A stretch of DNA of 64,000 nt from Chrysomallon squamiferum (lineage: Eukaryota; Mollusca; Gastropoda; Neomphalida; Peltospiridae). Made by a program: the position numbers and the translations under genes. Below the pieces are notes generated by a model. The model was given only the letters and a program-made list of their open reading frames with translations. It searched no databases and was not told the DNA's origin. This document shows positions 37,022 through 51,436 of the stretch, in pieces (position 1 is the first letter of the stretch; the number at the start of each line of letters is the position of its first letter). The stretch spans positions 25,486,446-25,550,445 of the forward strand of contig CM022665.1 of the NCBI GenBank assembly GCA_012295275.1, in the 5' to 3' direction.

Positions 37022-37985
37022 CAAATAATACATGAGTCATGTGTAAAAACATTAATCCCATCTCCTCGGGATAAAAGCAACATTGTGATAAATCTCAGCC
37101 TTCAAATTACCATCATCAAACAGTAACACACATTAACAGAACTTTTTTGCATAGAGTTTTATGTGACTCTAGGCTTCTTAATGTATTATACACACTAATA
37201 TACATATATATGTAAGTTATTCCTCAAAATATGAGCAACATTATCAGAAATGTGTAAGCAAATGAGCAATCTGAGATCTGAGGGTTTTAAAATCTTTCTG
37301 GCCAAACTGTTTTTTTAACATCTTTCTTCAGAACATTATTTTGAAATGGAAATTATTACACACAAGATATTTTACATGTATTACAATCTGTACAGCATAC
37401 ATCAACACAATTTTCAAATATCACAGCATATTACAATTAACAAACTCCATTTACCACATTAAAACAAAAAGCTTCACATACTTGCACTTTGTATGTGAGA
37501 GAACAGAGAAAAAGTAAAATGTATTTACAAGAACAACATATTTATATTTTGGAAAAGTTATTACATTCCAAAATATACATGAAGAACATATGAAATATAT
37601 TCACAAGATATTATTTATTATCATACATAGTAATGTTTTCATGCTCCAAAAAGAACATAATTTTTTTTTAAAAATCACAAAACAATATTTTTGAATGTAT
37701 GCGTGTGTTTGTATTTATCCTGCAATTACTGTACATAGTGGCAACACAAAATGACTAGACCAATTTCTACGTTTTCAAGCAGATACCAAAAATATAGCTT
37801 TTTTCGGACGGAACTGTATTTACTTTGATAAATTACTTTTATTTAAGGAATTATTTTTCTTTTGATGTATAACAACACTGAAACAAATATGCATGAATTT
37901 ACTACTTTTGACAGCGGTGAGTTGAGAAATAAAAGAGTTAATTTTATTTAGTTTTTGTAATTTTTATGATTGCAAGATAAAAGAA

Positions 37986-38103
37986 AATAACGAGTTATTG
38001 TCTTGAGATACCAGCTTTTATCCTCAGTATCAAAGCCTTGCTGCAAATTGGTACTATAACTGCACAGGATAAAGCTGCTGTCTTAAGATAGCATCCAGTT
38101 ATT
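37986..38103. mobile_element. Foldback MITE, family A copy 2 (118 bp)
   Basis: Second copy of the element at 5818-5933. Left arm AATAACGAGTTATTGTCTTG continuing AGATACCAGCTTTTATCC; right arm reverse-complemented AATAACTGGATGCTATCTTA continuing AGACAGCAGCTTTATCC. The central loop differs from copy 1. Followed by a TA microsatellite. Confidence 0.75.
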
Positions 38104-38723
38104 CAATATATATATATATATATTATCTCAAAATATAGCAATTATAACATGAAATACATTCACAAGATATTGTCTTATCCAAAATACTATATACAGAATG
38201 TGAACAAATTCTCTAAATATTATCATTAACATTTGTATGTACACAACATTTTGTAAAGAATTTAATCTTTAAAAAAAGAAAAGAATTTTTTTTTTTAACT
38301 AGGAAAACAAATAACTGACATAACAAAATCGTAATTTATTTATTTTCAGGGCTGACTGCTCAGTAACAAGTAGAGTGTCAGAGATAAGGCATACATACGA
38401 GAAAAAAAAATAAAAAAATAAAATCATCCATTTAAAATATAAGTAGTCCTTACAAAAGCTTGTAGAAGTGTGTTAATGTTGTTCTGGTTTTGTTATTAAA
38501 AGTGTTAATTTGTAACATCGTATATGACGCAACCTGCATGTGCATGACATTACAATTCACACATAACGAAACGCATTTTATTCCCTACATACTTGTTAGG
38601 TAATACCTTATTTGTATTTTGTGTTTTTTGTTTTGTTATAGACAAATGTGAATTACAAAAAAAACCATCTGTCTGAGAATGTACAAACTGTTTTAACAAT
38701 TCTTGTTCATAAGGTCCCTATGA

Positions 38724-38742
<19 letters not shown>

Positions 38743-38755
<13 letters not shown>

Positions 38756-38871
38756 CAGATCCAATATTCAAGCAGTATTAATATAACATGCTTGTAATGC
38801 ACATATATATATAAATATAAAATGTAGATCCAGTATTCAAGCAATATTAATATAATATGCTTGTAATGCAA
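38743..38871. repeat. Tandem duplication, unit about 71 bp
   Basis: Two close copies of AT.CAGATCC/GTAGATCC-AATATTCAAGCA.TATTAATATAA.ATGCTTGTAATGCA, copy 1 about 38743-38801 and copy 2 about 38814-38871, separated by a TA microsatellite. The copies differ at only a few positions, so the duplication is recent. Confidence 0.85.
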
Positions 38872-39921
38872 ATGGAATAATCATGCTAGGTAGGTCTAAT
38901 ATATATAAAATATGTATTTAATACATGGTTAGTATAGGTACTATGCACAAAGACATTTTAATATCTAAGCGTAGTTACATATCTAAGCGTAGCTGTGAAT
39001 CTAGACAAATAAAGCTGTAAGACTGAAAAATGCATGAATAAAATCCATAAGATTAAAGATATCACTGTAATGTACTATTAGTCATTATGAATATTTTAAT
39101 AAATATATTAAAGAAGATAATATTTAGATAATAAGAGTAAGTAATGACTGGGTAATCACAGAATGATTTCAAAGTAAGTAAAATATAGGATAAATAAGAC
39201 ACATACTCTCTGCAATGCATGTGCAGCTATGTCTTTTAAAGATTCTCACAATCTGTTTTCATATCCAAATACACAAACACAAAATTTCAGTCACATACAT
39301 CCACACACACACACACACACACACACATCCTCATTAACATAAAATAACAAACTCACACAATTATCTGATTTAACTTCTTAAATTAATGGTTTAACACAAC
39401 TTTCATGTCAAATATAATTTTTGTATGTTTTAAGTAACAAATAAATGTTGAACAACATCTTTGATTTCCAAGCTATTTTTTTTTTAAAATGTAAAGATAT
39501 TTAATTATTTTTCAAATTTTTGTATGGAAGAACAAGTGATAACAATAAAATAATTTCACATAAACAGCAAAGGATATTCCACACAATGTTTTTATAATTT
39601 AATTTTTTTGTTTAAATTTGTCTTTGTTTAAGAAATCATTTAATTATTTTTTTTAATATTTTCTAGATTAAAAATAAATATTTTACCTTCAAATTTTTTT
39701 TTTTTTTTTTTTTTTATTAAAATAAAAGATTATTATTATGCCTGGTGGGTTATTTATATTTTGGAAGTAAATAAAAGCAAAACTTTATACATTTTCACAA
39801 ATATAACACGTAAAAAAATATTGATCTCTACCCTTTCTTTCAGCAATATATCTGAACAACCCTGACCAGGTGGAATTGTCCCTGTAGGCACGGTGTAATA
39901 CTGGAGGGAGAACATCACAAA

Positions 39922-40247
39922 CTAGGACACAACACAATCACATCTCGAAGAGGATTTCTTCTTCTTTGATCTCGTTCCTGACTGGTGGAACTGCTGACCA
40001 GGAGAGAGGCATGGCTCATACGCAGGCTTTGAGCTGCAGGGCAACCTCGTCCGATGGGAGTTGAACAGCTGCTGACACTCGTTCACGTATTCGTCATACT
40101 TTTCGTCCAGTTTCATTGCTGCAGCTATCTGCTCCTTTCTGGCGGGTACTTCCAGTTTCTCGGCACATTCTTTAGAGCAAGCCCAGTGTTGAAACGGAAC
40201 ACAGGTGTTTCCCAGGTATGGGTTTTTGAAGGTGATAACTTTGTAAC
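39922..40247 (-). CDS. LRR gene terminal exon (Cys module, polybasic CAAX tail)
   Basis: Acceptor CCACCATCCAG; reads YKVITFKNPYLGNTCVPFQH, WACSKECAEKLEVPARKEQI, a charged helix, then a Ser/Cys/Gln-rich segment and the tail RSKKKKSSSRCDCVVS before TAG. The acceptor region lies inside a degenerate tandem repeat (40230-40480). Confidence 0.9.
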
Positions 40248-42973
40248 CTGGATGGTGGAAAATGGATTTTTAAAACTTAAATCAAGAACTATTCACTGTG
40301 TAACCTGGATGAAAGAAAATTATTTGAAAAGTCAAGCCAGAATCATTTTCTAATCTTTTTTTTTTTCGAAAGTTAAACAAAAACCAATCACTGGATGAAG
40401 AAAGTTATTTGAAAACTTAAACCAAAATGAATCGCTATGTAATCTGAATGGAAAAAAAATTATTTTTTAAAAGTTAAAAAAAAGCTAGTCACTTGTGATG
40501 TTATTATTTAATAAATAACTTTGTAAGGGTTAATTTATGCCATAAAAGCATTTAAATGTCTTTTTTCATTTTATTTTCTTTAAAGACAAACTGGAAAAAT
40601 ATGAATGAATTCTTCTCTGCATGTAATAATACATATTACAAAAAAAAGATTCTGACCAAGCGAATTAATCAAAAATTTTGTTGCCTAATTTTTGTACATT
40701 AATAAATCTGTTCCTTCTACTATTAAATGACAGTTTTGCAGTAACTGAGACAGAATAAGTCACTTTTTTAAAACTAATCCTTACAGTGATCTAGATGTAA
40801 ATTTTGGTGTTGTTTTTTCTTTTGTTTTTTTTACCAAAGTTGTAATTTTTATTAGTTAGTTTAACCTTTTGAAATATTTTTTTAAATTTTGTTTTGTTTC
40901 AAATTATAAATGCTGAAACTCACCATGTAAATGAGCAAGGCATGCATTGTTGCAGTAGTGGCAGATGTGGAACATGTCATAGATGTCAGCAAGGTAGTCC
41001 TTCAAGCCGTGTGCTACACGCTCATCACTGAAGAAATCTTTCTTGAAACCTATCAAAGTTTTGGCTGCCCAGAACTGCAGACTCTCATACTGGTGATGAA
41101 ACATCGGGTCCATGCTCCCGGCTATGGGAATTATGCGGTAGTTCACATCAGTATGGTACCACATGAAAGTGGCCTTGAAGTAGTTGTGATTGCCATGGCG
41201 ATGAACTGTTTCAATGGACGGCATCTGCAGGAGAAAACCCGGCAGAGCGTCAAGCAGGTTGTTGTCAAGGAGGACAGTTTTCAGATTCTTGCAGAAGATG
41301 AGAGTGTGAGGCAAGGAATGCACCTGCAGTTTGTTGTTTGTCAGAGCCAAGAATTCGAGTTTTGACATGCGCCCTATGTCAGCAGGTATATGGTCCAAAC
41401 TATTGTACTTCAGTGACAAGTATTTCACATTGGGACATTTGAATATCTAAAAAAATATAACATTCGTGATAATGTAGGGCAAAATTTGGGGAGATTTTCT
41501 TGTCATTAAATCATTTACATTGTAGGGCATGAAGTATTTAACATTTAGGCTCTCTGGTGTACTTAGATATGATGCACTATATTTGTATGCAACTTTAAAT
41601 AACACTTCTTGACATTCAAACTTGATTACGTATACAGTTCCAAAAATATGCTGCTTGCTTTTAGCACAAAACTATTTTTATTTATAGCACAAAATTAATT
41701 AGTTGAAATTCTTAAAGATTTGCAGTTAAAAACAACATGACAGTGATCTATTTTACAGGCAGTGACGTGGATTCTACATTGTTAATGTGCACATACTTCC
41801 TTGTTTTCACCCAATGTTACGTCAGTGTAAACATTGAACAGTTATTACCTCTCTTGGCAGTCGATTGTCATCTCCATATTTGAACATGCTGTCCAGGTAG
41901 AATTCTGTAAACTGATGACAGTTCAGGTAACGACTCAGCAAGGTTTCTGAAAAACACACGAAATAGTCTTATAAATGGGATATTTTAAATGTGTTTGTAA
42001 GGTACCACAATTTCCAGTTCAAAAAAAAAAAAAAATTTTAATGAAAAACTTAATTTTATAACAACTGATATTTCAACAGAAATATTTAAAAAAGTTTTTG
42101 GAGGTGGTACCATGATTTTAAATTAAAGCCAAAATAAAACATTAGATATTTCAGAAGAATAAAGGTGAAAAACAGTAACAGAGAAAACAAAGTAAGAATG
42201 AAACTGAAAGAGCTGGATAGTGAGACAGAGGTAATGAATAAAAGGCAAACAGAAGGAAACAAAAATATTAAAGTAAAGATAAAACAATTTTGAATGTGAA
42301 ATGGGGCACACAGAAATAAAATGAGAGAGGGGAGAAAGAGTCACATAGATGGAGTGAGAGAAAAGAGAAATTATCTTTGTACAGTTTACTGTTTACAAGG
42401 TTGTTATTTTATTTATTTATTATTATTATAATTAAATAATTCTTTTTAATATTGACTTATTCAGAATCAATACATCAGCAGCTGACGTTATATTTAAATG
42501 TAATACCTAACAACATAGTTTACCTAAAACAGTTTAATTTATTCTTTCTCATTTTTAAAAAAATTTAATATTTGAACATGTCATTAACATAATACACTAA
42601 CAAAAAAAAAAAAAAAAAAAACAAAAAAATAAATAAAATTTGGATTAATTTTAAATTTCTAAAAAAAAAAAAAATCTATTCTGTTTCCACTTTATTGCTA
42701 TATTTGATATAAACAGCAAGATGAAGGACACAGATGAGTTTTGATCTTTCAACCTATCAATCATAAGGTGTGTGCAGTACTGAGAGCTACAGCCTGGTCT
42801 CTCTCTCTCTTGCTCTAATAAACAACACAGTAATGTTTTGTATCATGATTACCACCAGCTTGAGGAAGTCTGTTTTCTTTTTCTCTTTTAAGTTCTTGTT
42901 CCATAAGCTGAAGCAGTGGCCGCTGACGCCTGTGCAGTGTGACAGACAAGTACCACAAACTCTGCGGTATCTC
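39922..42973 (-). CDS. LRR protein with C-terminal Cys module and CAAX box (3' exons)
   Basis: Four consecutive exons, in transcript order 42973-42853, 41946-41849, 41446-40924 and 40247-39922; about 355 residues, phases consistent throughout, stop TAG at 39924-39922. Domains: IPQSLWYLSVTL, an LRR-like start, and a charged linker; then typical LRRs (LPREIFKCPNVKYLSLKYNS, ADIGRMSKLEFLALTNNKL, CKNLKTVLLDNNLLDALPGF); a region with FKATFMWYHTDVNYRIIPI; a cysteine module C-x2-C-x3-C, then C-x7-C-x3-C ending WACSKEC; and a tail RSKKKKSSSRCDCVVS. LRRC58 and LRRC28 share LRRs followed by a similar paired-cysteine module, so this is a related LRR protein; I cannot name the orthologue. The 5' exons are not contiguous; candidates are at 54990-55865. 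Confidence 0.82.
40230..40480 (-). repeat. Degenerate tandem repeat spanning the LRR terminal-exon acceptor
   Basis: On the plus strand, variants of TTTGTAACCTGGATGG..GAAAA.TATTTGAAAACTTAAA recur about every 50-75 bases (from about 40238, 40297, 40390 and 40436). The first copy contains the true 3' splice site; later copies carry decayed versions (for example CTTTCATCCAGGTTACAC on the minus strand). Confidence 0.75.
40924..41446 (-). CDS. LRR gene exon (main LRR block)
   Basis: Acceptor ATTTTTTTAG, donor CATG/GTGAGT, 174 codons plus one base. Holds three to four LRR units of the LxxLxLxxNxL type, then the post-LRR region and the first half of the cysteine module (ICHYCNNAC). Good codon use and noticeably higher GC than its introns. 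Confidence 0.93.
41849..41946 (-). CDS. LRR gene exon (TLLSRYLNC)
   Basis: Acceptor GTTTTTCAG, donor GAGAG/GTAATA. Encodes TLLSRYLNCHQFTEFYLDSM then FKYGDDNRLPRE, leading directly into the LRR of the next exon (LPREIFKCPNVKYLSL). Confidence 0.85.
42853..42973 (-). CDS. LRR gene exon (EIPQSLWYL)
   Basis: Minus-strand acceptor TGTTTTGTACAG, donor GGTG/GTAATC. Phase 0 at start, phase 1 at end. Encodes EIPQSLWYLSVTLHRRQRPL and a basic/acidic linker ending PQAG, continuing into the next exon as QAGETLLSRYLNC. Found from splice sites, open frame and LRR-like start; more upstream exons must exist because there is no start codon. Confidence 0.72.
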
Positions 42974-43266
42974 CTGTACAAAACAAATATATAAACAATC
43001 AATGTATTTGCAGCTTGTTTATTTTTACTTGTTTCTTTTCGTTACATATGCTGTTGTTAGTGCTGTTATTATCCTGTTATTATTATTATTAATGCTTTCT
43101 TTTTCATTTTTTTTTAAATTTACTTATATATATATATATATGTAATACCTAACAACACATATATATATAAATAAATTTAAAAATAAAAGGAAAAAGAAAG
43201 CATTAATAATAATAATAATAATAATATACACACATACACACACACAAATATATTTATATATATATA
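42974..43266. other. Intron/flank with TA and TTA microsatellites
   Basis: Upstream of the first assigned LRR exon. Holds TTA repeats (43078-43091, 43207-43224) and TA runs (43126-43141, 43255-43266). No exon seen. Confidence 0.6.
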
Positions 43267-43989
43267 CAGTATACCCTCACCTGTTCGCGGTTCCCCATTC
43301 GCGGCCCTGCATATTCGCGGGTTAGGCTCTTGACCCTATCGCATCGTATGCTGGTATACCAGGCGAGCGTCATAACGTCATAAAAACAAATGCTCGGTAA
43401 ACCGCACAAACAATATCAAATTTTTTCAATTATTGTTGCAATACAGTACGTATTTTTTTATAAATGCATACACTGTATGTACAGTGCATATTTTTTGTGA
43501 CCGTGTATTAATAATGTTTTTAATTGCATATTATTACTGAATTGTATTATTATTACCTGAACTATGCGTATTGTATTTATCTGTCTGTTTGCCTTTAAAT
43601 TTGTTCCACTTTCTGTCAATTCTAATACATATGTTGTACACATAGAAAATGACTTTACGGTACAGTAATACAGTATGGGTAATTATGCTATGCGGTGTTA
43701 CTGTCCTCCTGTACTTACGTTTCTTTCTGATTAAAATATTGTTTCAGTACAAAATTAAAATGCGTTTACATTATCATTGCTACATTAGTGAAATACATAA
43801 CTGCATGCAATATTACTACATTATTACTGTATTAATGAGTAAGAGTGTCTTTAGAAAGTGTTTGGGAAGCATTTAGTACCGTATCTAATCTCATAATAGA
43901 CGTTTTAAAACTGCATCCAATATTCGCGGTTTTTCGCTATTCGCGGGGGGGTAAAGAACGTAACCCCCACGAATAACGAGGGAATACTG
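43267..43989. mobile_element. Tigger/pogo-type MITE, 723 bp, TA target duplication
   Basis: Left end CAGTATACCCTCACCTGTTC followed by GCGG motifs; right end, reverse-complemented, CAGTATTCCCTCGTTATTCG followed by TGGGGG. TA dinucleotides flank both ends (43265-43266, 43990-43991). The CAGT..CCCTCG..TTCGCGG ends are typical of Tigger-like elements of the Tc1/mariner superfamily. The interior is AT-rich without a recognisable transposase, so it is non-autonomous. Confidence 0.85.
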
Positions 43990-43999
43990 TATATATATG

Positions 44000-44251
44000 T
44001 GAAGAGTTTGGTTCCAAAATGCAATAGATGAATTTTCTTTGTTTTGACAAAAATGACTATTTCTGCTCTGGAGTTTATGGCGTTATGGAAAGAAGGTCTA
44101 TAGTCTACTGTGAAGATCAGCAGCAGATATAGAATTCTGGGAGAAATGATTATGTGGCATTGAACACCCATCAAATGCTGAACTTTTGGTGGCATTTATT
44201 TTTTTTTATTTTGGTTTTGGCGTTTGTCACGTTTTGGAATTAAAGTCTTCA
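44000..44251. mobile_element. Second inverted-repeat element, 252 bp
   Basis: Left end TGAAGAGTTTGGTTCCAAAA; right end reverse-complements to TGAAGACTTTAATTCCAAAA, 17 of 20 matching. Flanked by TA microsatellite on both sides, so the target duplication cannot be read. It begins 10 bases after the Tigger-type MITE. Interior non-coding; family not recognised. Confidence 0.7.
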
Positions 44252-45077
44252 TATATATATATATATACATATTTATTATTATTATTGTTATTATTATTAC
44301 TTAGTTTATAAAAAATTAGAAAGCTCTTAACTAAATGTAAAAGACATAGATCATTATTTTTAGTTTCATTTTATATAAATATATATATATATATATACAC
44401 ATACACATACATACACACACTCAAACACACATATATTTTAATAAATATTTATTTAACTTTTCCTTTATAACATTTTTTTTTCCTGTACTGAAGAGACAAG
44501 ATAAGGATTAAATACACAAAATGTTTTTAGCTATACCTGTATGTGAACACCACAATTTATCAAATGGTAATTATATTTAATTAACATAATTCATTCATTT
44601 TTAACATAAAATCAGCATCGTGTCTGAAAATTTTAAATTTGTCAACATTACTTTTTTTTAACTAAATCAGAATATAATAGCAGTAGTGAAGTTAAAATCA
44701 TATTAAAAACAATTTAACTGTAACTGAAATTTAAGCTGATCTGTGACTCATCCACATAAACTAACAAATGGTAAACATGCAGACTAATAAATGATGTAAA
44801 ACGTAATTTATATGCAAACTGTGGAATGTTTATGACTCAAAATCGCCTTTCAACTGGAATGTTTATCATGTATACATGTTTGTGAAATGAAATAGTTGTT
44901 ATGGACACATATCATTTAATAAATAAACAATAAAAAATAAATTATCACCATCATGGTGATGATGATGATGATGTGGTAACAACAACAATAATTAAATACA
45001 TATAACAGATTAATTGAATAGAAATATCTAAATATTATACAGAGAAGAATTATTGATAAGTTAATGTGTGCATGTGC

Positions 45078-45133
<56 letters not shown>

Positions 45134-45708
45134 GAGATAGAAAAAGAAAGAAAAAGAAGATAAAGCATCTGCAGTCAAATGTTTTTATTTTATTACATAC
45201 ACAATCTATACAATCAAAATATGCATGATAGAGAAAAGAATGTACGTGTAACAGAGATACACTCTGACCTTGTATGGTAACAGTATTTATGTATCGGCAA
45301 CTTGGCAGACAGGTTTGAGTGTCTCCCTAACTCCAAAGCTGTAATGACCCAAAACTGATATTTACACTAACAACGGATACTTGTACAAAACAGTAAACAT
45401 TCCACTGTTTCCATATATGCCTATGCCAGATATGCATACATACAATATTAATAACTATTATCAGAGCAGCAGAAAACAAATAATAACAACAACAACAATA
45501 ATAATAATAATAATAAAATGTGTTTTTGATTACTAATAAAGTGCTGTATATCAGTATGAGTAGATTCATAAAAAGTTTTGGGCAAAAAAAAATGTTTAAT
45601 ATTACAAATAAATATAAAAAGGTAAACACAAATATTTTATTAAACAATGTGTTACATAATGTTATATATTATAAGGTAAAAGACATTGATAATGAAAAAG
45701 AAACCTGC
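44252..45708. other. AT-rich spacer or intron, no gene seen
   Basis: Contains TA runs (44252-44266, 44380-44396), TTA repeats, a ~50-base TG microsatellite (45079-45128), and otherwise unremarkable AT-rich sequence. No splice-bounded open frame with coding character was found on either strand. Confidence 0.55.
45079..45128. repeat. TG microsatellite, about 50 bp
   Basis: About 24 uninterrupted TG units followed by an AGA/AAAG-rich purine stretch. Confidence 0.95.
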
Positions 45709-45890
45709 TTTTTTTTTTTTTTTATTAGCAGAAGATTTCAATTATTATTATAGACAAATACATTTCATCACCCTTGATAAACTTGTAATGAGATATTGGC
45801 TGGTATGGCAAATTACCTTACAGGAGCATTATGGTGACTGATCCTGAGACCAGTTGTGTGTTAGGCCAGAATACTACCACTGAACCATAG
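45709..45890 (-). mobile_element. tRNA-derived SINE, about 180 bp
   Basis: On the minus strand the element starts CTATGGTTCAGTGGTAGTAT, a good match to the A-box half of a tRNA-Gly-type head (TGGTTCAGTGGTAG), has a B-box-like CTGGTCTCAGGATCAG about 30 bases later, then a tRNA-unrelated body, and ends in a 15-base poly-A tail (T run 45709-45723 on plus). The head abuts a CA microsatellite, so target duplications are obscured. Likely inactive as a tRNA. Confidence 0.6.
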
Positions 45891-45901
45891 AAACACACAC
45901 A

Positions 45902-45973
<72 letters not shown>
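45891..45973. repeat. CA microsatellite, about 80 bp
   Basis: (CA)n with a few AAAC interruptions at its left end, the longest dinucleotide tract in the window. Gives a spurious Cys-Val open frame on the minus strand. Confidence 0.95.
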
Positions 45974-45975
<2 letters not shown>

Positions 45976-46685
45976 GGAAACAAATGTCTCTTGTTTTTGA
46001 TTAAGCAGAAAGGTATCTTATTAGGAAAGCACATACCACATCCTTTCATAAACCAGTTATGGGACATGACTGTACTGAGAAACAGCTCAATGTAAGCAAT
46101 GAGGAAGCATGATCTTGTCAGTAGTCACCATTACATCGCTGAGCCCCCACCCACCAAAACACCCCGATCAGTTACACAACTGAAAACAGTTATTTTATAT
46201 TTAATACAGATCTGCATACCAAATTTTGACATGACTTACATTACACAAGCAGTAATACATTTTTTTTTAATTGTTTTTAACTATATGTTACAATTATTAT
46301 ATTATGTTAAAATACAATGATAGTTAAAAGGGCAACAGCAATAGCACAATTAAGATTTCTAAAGAGCTAATCATTCATGTTAAATCTTCCAAATGTATGA
46401 ATTGTTTAAATGGCTGTTATTTACTGGAACAAAGAAAAATCAATTGCTAGCCATTAAGTAATCACTATGTCAACAATTTCCTCTGTGATGTGTCTGACGA
46501 ATGTTAAACCTTCTGTGACCAACTATTGTATTATAAATGCATTTCTTGAGTTTGAAAAATGTAGCTACTGGAGGTTTTGCGGAGGGTTTTGTTGTTCTTC
46601 TTTTTCTCCGGTTTACCAAATTTTATATCAATACTGTTCAGAAATATTCTAATTATGGTTTTGTAAAAAGATAAATTTGTGTTTA

Positions 46686-46689
<4 letters not shown>

Positions 46690-46720
<31 letters not shown>

Positions 46721-46731
46721 TGTCTGTCTGT
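46690..46731. repeat. TG/TCTG microsatellite
   Basis: (TG)n followed by (TCTG)n, just downstream of the likely 3' end of the actin transcript. Confidence 0.9.
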
Positions 46732-46965
46732 TTCTGAATGTATGCATGCATGTGTGACTTCTATGTTTAATAGTTTTTTGGGTCATAAATAACAAAAGAA
46801 AATCCTGACAACAGGAAATTTTAAGTAAAAAAATGTTTAACTTCTAGCATTAAAAAAAATAAAAAATAAATCACAATACTGCATAATTTTTATCTATTAA
46901 AGTCTGAAATAATACCACTATTATTTAACAAACAAAATAAAAACTCAGTATTTCATATGTCAGTC

Positions 46966-46971
46966 TTTATT
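46966..46971 (-). promoter_or_regulatory. Candidate actin polyadenylation signal
   Basis: Minus-strand AATAAA (plus TTTATT) followed by a short AT/GT-rich stretch. I noticed no nearer minus-strand AATAAA below the actin stop, which would give a 3' UTR of about 1.3 kb. Position of cleavage is inferred. Confidence 0.4.
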
Positions 46972-48294
46972 TGCACCAGAGGGAGGGAATGGTTTTACAG
47001 CTGTGGTAGGTAAAAAGGTTCCTGATAGCCAACATGTACATGTTTTTAGTTCAGATTTTACAAAAATGAAGAACTAAAATTATACCCTCATGGATTGTCA
47101 TGTTATATTTTTGTGAGACATAATATTTCTGGAGATGAATAGAGACTAGACAGACACCTATGTTTGCAAGCAACTATAAGAAACTAAAACAACAGCTGAC
47201 TTCTAAACTGAATATTTCTGCTAAACTTAAAGTATGATCAATTCCAGTTAAAACTAATCTATATTATTACAATTGACACTTATCTATACTATTACTATCT
47301 ACAGTAATAATCAAGTTTACAGTAACTTAAACTATTACAAACTATTCTATAGTATTACATTAATCTAGACTATTAGTCTAACTTTTCTGAACTATTACAG
47401 TCAACATGAATTTACAATAATCTATATTATTATAATCTACTCTAAACTGTACAATTACAGTCTACCCTACATTATTACAATATAATCTACACTAATCTAC
47501 ATTATTAATCTAACCTATATTACATCTACACTAATCTATACAATTACAGTCTACACTAAACTATATCATTACAATCTACACTAATCTACTACAATCTACT
47601 TTCTAACATGAGAACTACATTAAACTGCTACAAATATAAACTGTATTAGAACTGTGTACAAAGAACACACAACTACAACGAAACTATAGAAAAGAAACTG
47701 GACAATTACAGCCTAATGTCTACACAAAGAAGAACAATCTGTTAAATTTCCAATGCTTCTGTCCGAGTTAAGATAAACACCATTTTACCAAGACAAAAGA
47801 TATTAGAACTTTAACTGTTCTTCCCAAAGTACAATCTACATTTAAAAAAGAAAAAACAAAAGTTATTAAAAACAATAAATAATAATAACTGCAACTAAAT
47901 CTAATGTTATACTACTAGAAGTGTTGCAGAAATAGAAATTTCTACTGCAAATCTCTCTACTAAAACTGAAAACTTCAGTACTCTATTCATCCTCCAAAAA
48001 TACTTCACATTTTTAGTCACTAGATGTGACTTTTCTAACTGACTAAAAAGTAAATCATCAAAAATAAATAGCTTTCTTTGTATATGTACATATATTATTA
48101 TTATTAAGATAATAAAAGGCACAATTCTTAAGATAGTCAGTTCAAGTATCACATTAGCTTTTTTGACAGCTAATCAAAATACATAATACTATAAAATGTA
48201 ATGATTTGCAGTCAACATTTCAGGGATGTTAAGGAAGTTGAGATTTACTGGAACTGGTGTATTTCTTTAAAGTCTTTTCCAAAGTTTTCTGAGC
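46972..48294 (-). other. Probable actin 3' UTR
   Basis: Follows the actin stop codon on the minus strand with no coding frame. About 400 bases of it (47250-47645) are the degenerate tandem repeat listed separately. UTR status is inferred from the absence of an earlier polyadenylation hexamer. Confidence 0.4.
47250..47645. repeat. Degenerate tandem repeat (TCTACACTAATCTA..ATTACAA)
   Basis: Many variants of CTACACTAATCTATATTATT followed by ACAAT, unit about 25-30 bases, run continuously for about 400 bases. Stop-rich in all frames. It lies in the probable actin 3' UTR. Confidence 0.85.
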
Positions 48295-51331
<3,037 letters not shown>

Positions 51332-51436
51332 TTATAAGATTTGATTCTTGACTTGAGAGAAAATCAGAGGTAACAGACAGACTTGTGTCTTGTGCTAGAA
51401 CTTGCAAGAGAATGGTTCTTCAGTTGTTTTCTTCTG

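Larger units (their letters stand above)
36499..39921. other. LRR gene 3' flank or long 3' UTR
   Basis: No coding sequence seen on either strand. Contains a 34-base A run (about 36984-37017), foldback MITE A copy 2 (37986-38103), a local duplication (38743-38871), TA and CA microsatellites (38725-38750; 39301-39328) and a T run near 39693-39714. Confidence 0.6.

Noticed and set aside
40931-41365. 144-codon plus-strand open frame opposite the LRR exon
   Set aside because: Antisense shadow of the LRR coding exon, which has splice sites, LRR motifs and family features on the minus strand.
45861-46067. Minus-strand frame with a long Cys-Val run
   Set aside because: Pure product of the CA microsatellite and SINE head.
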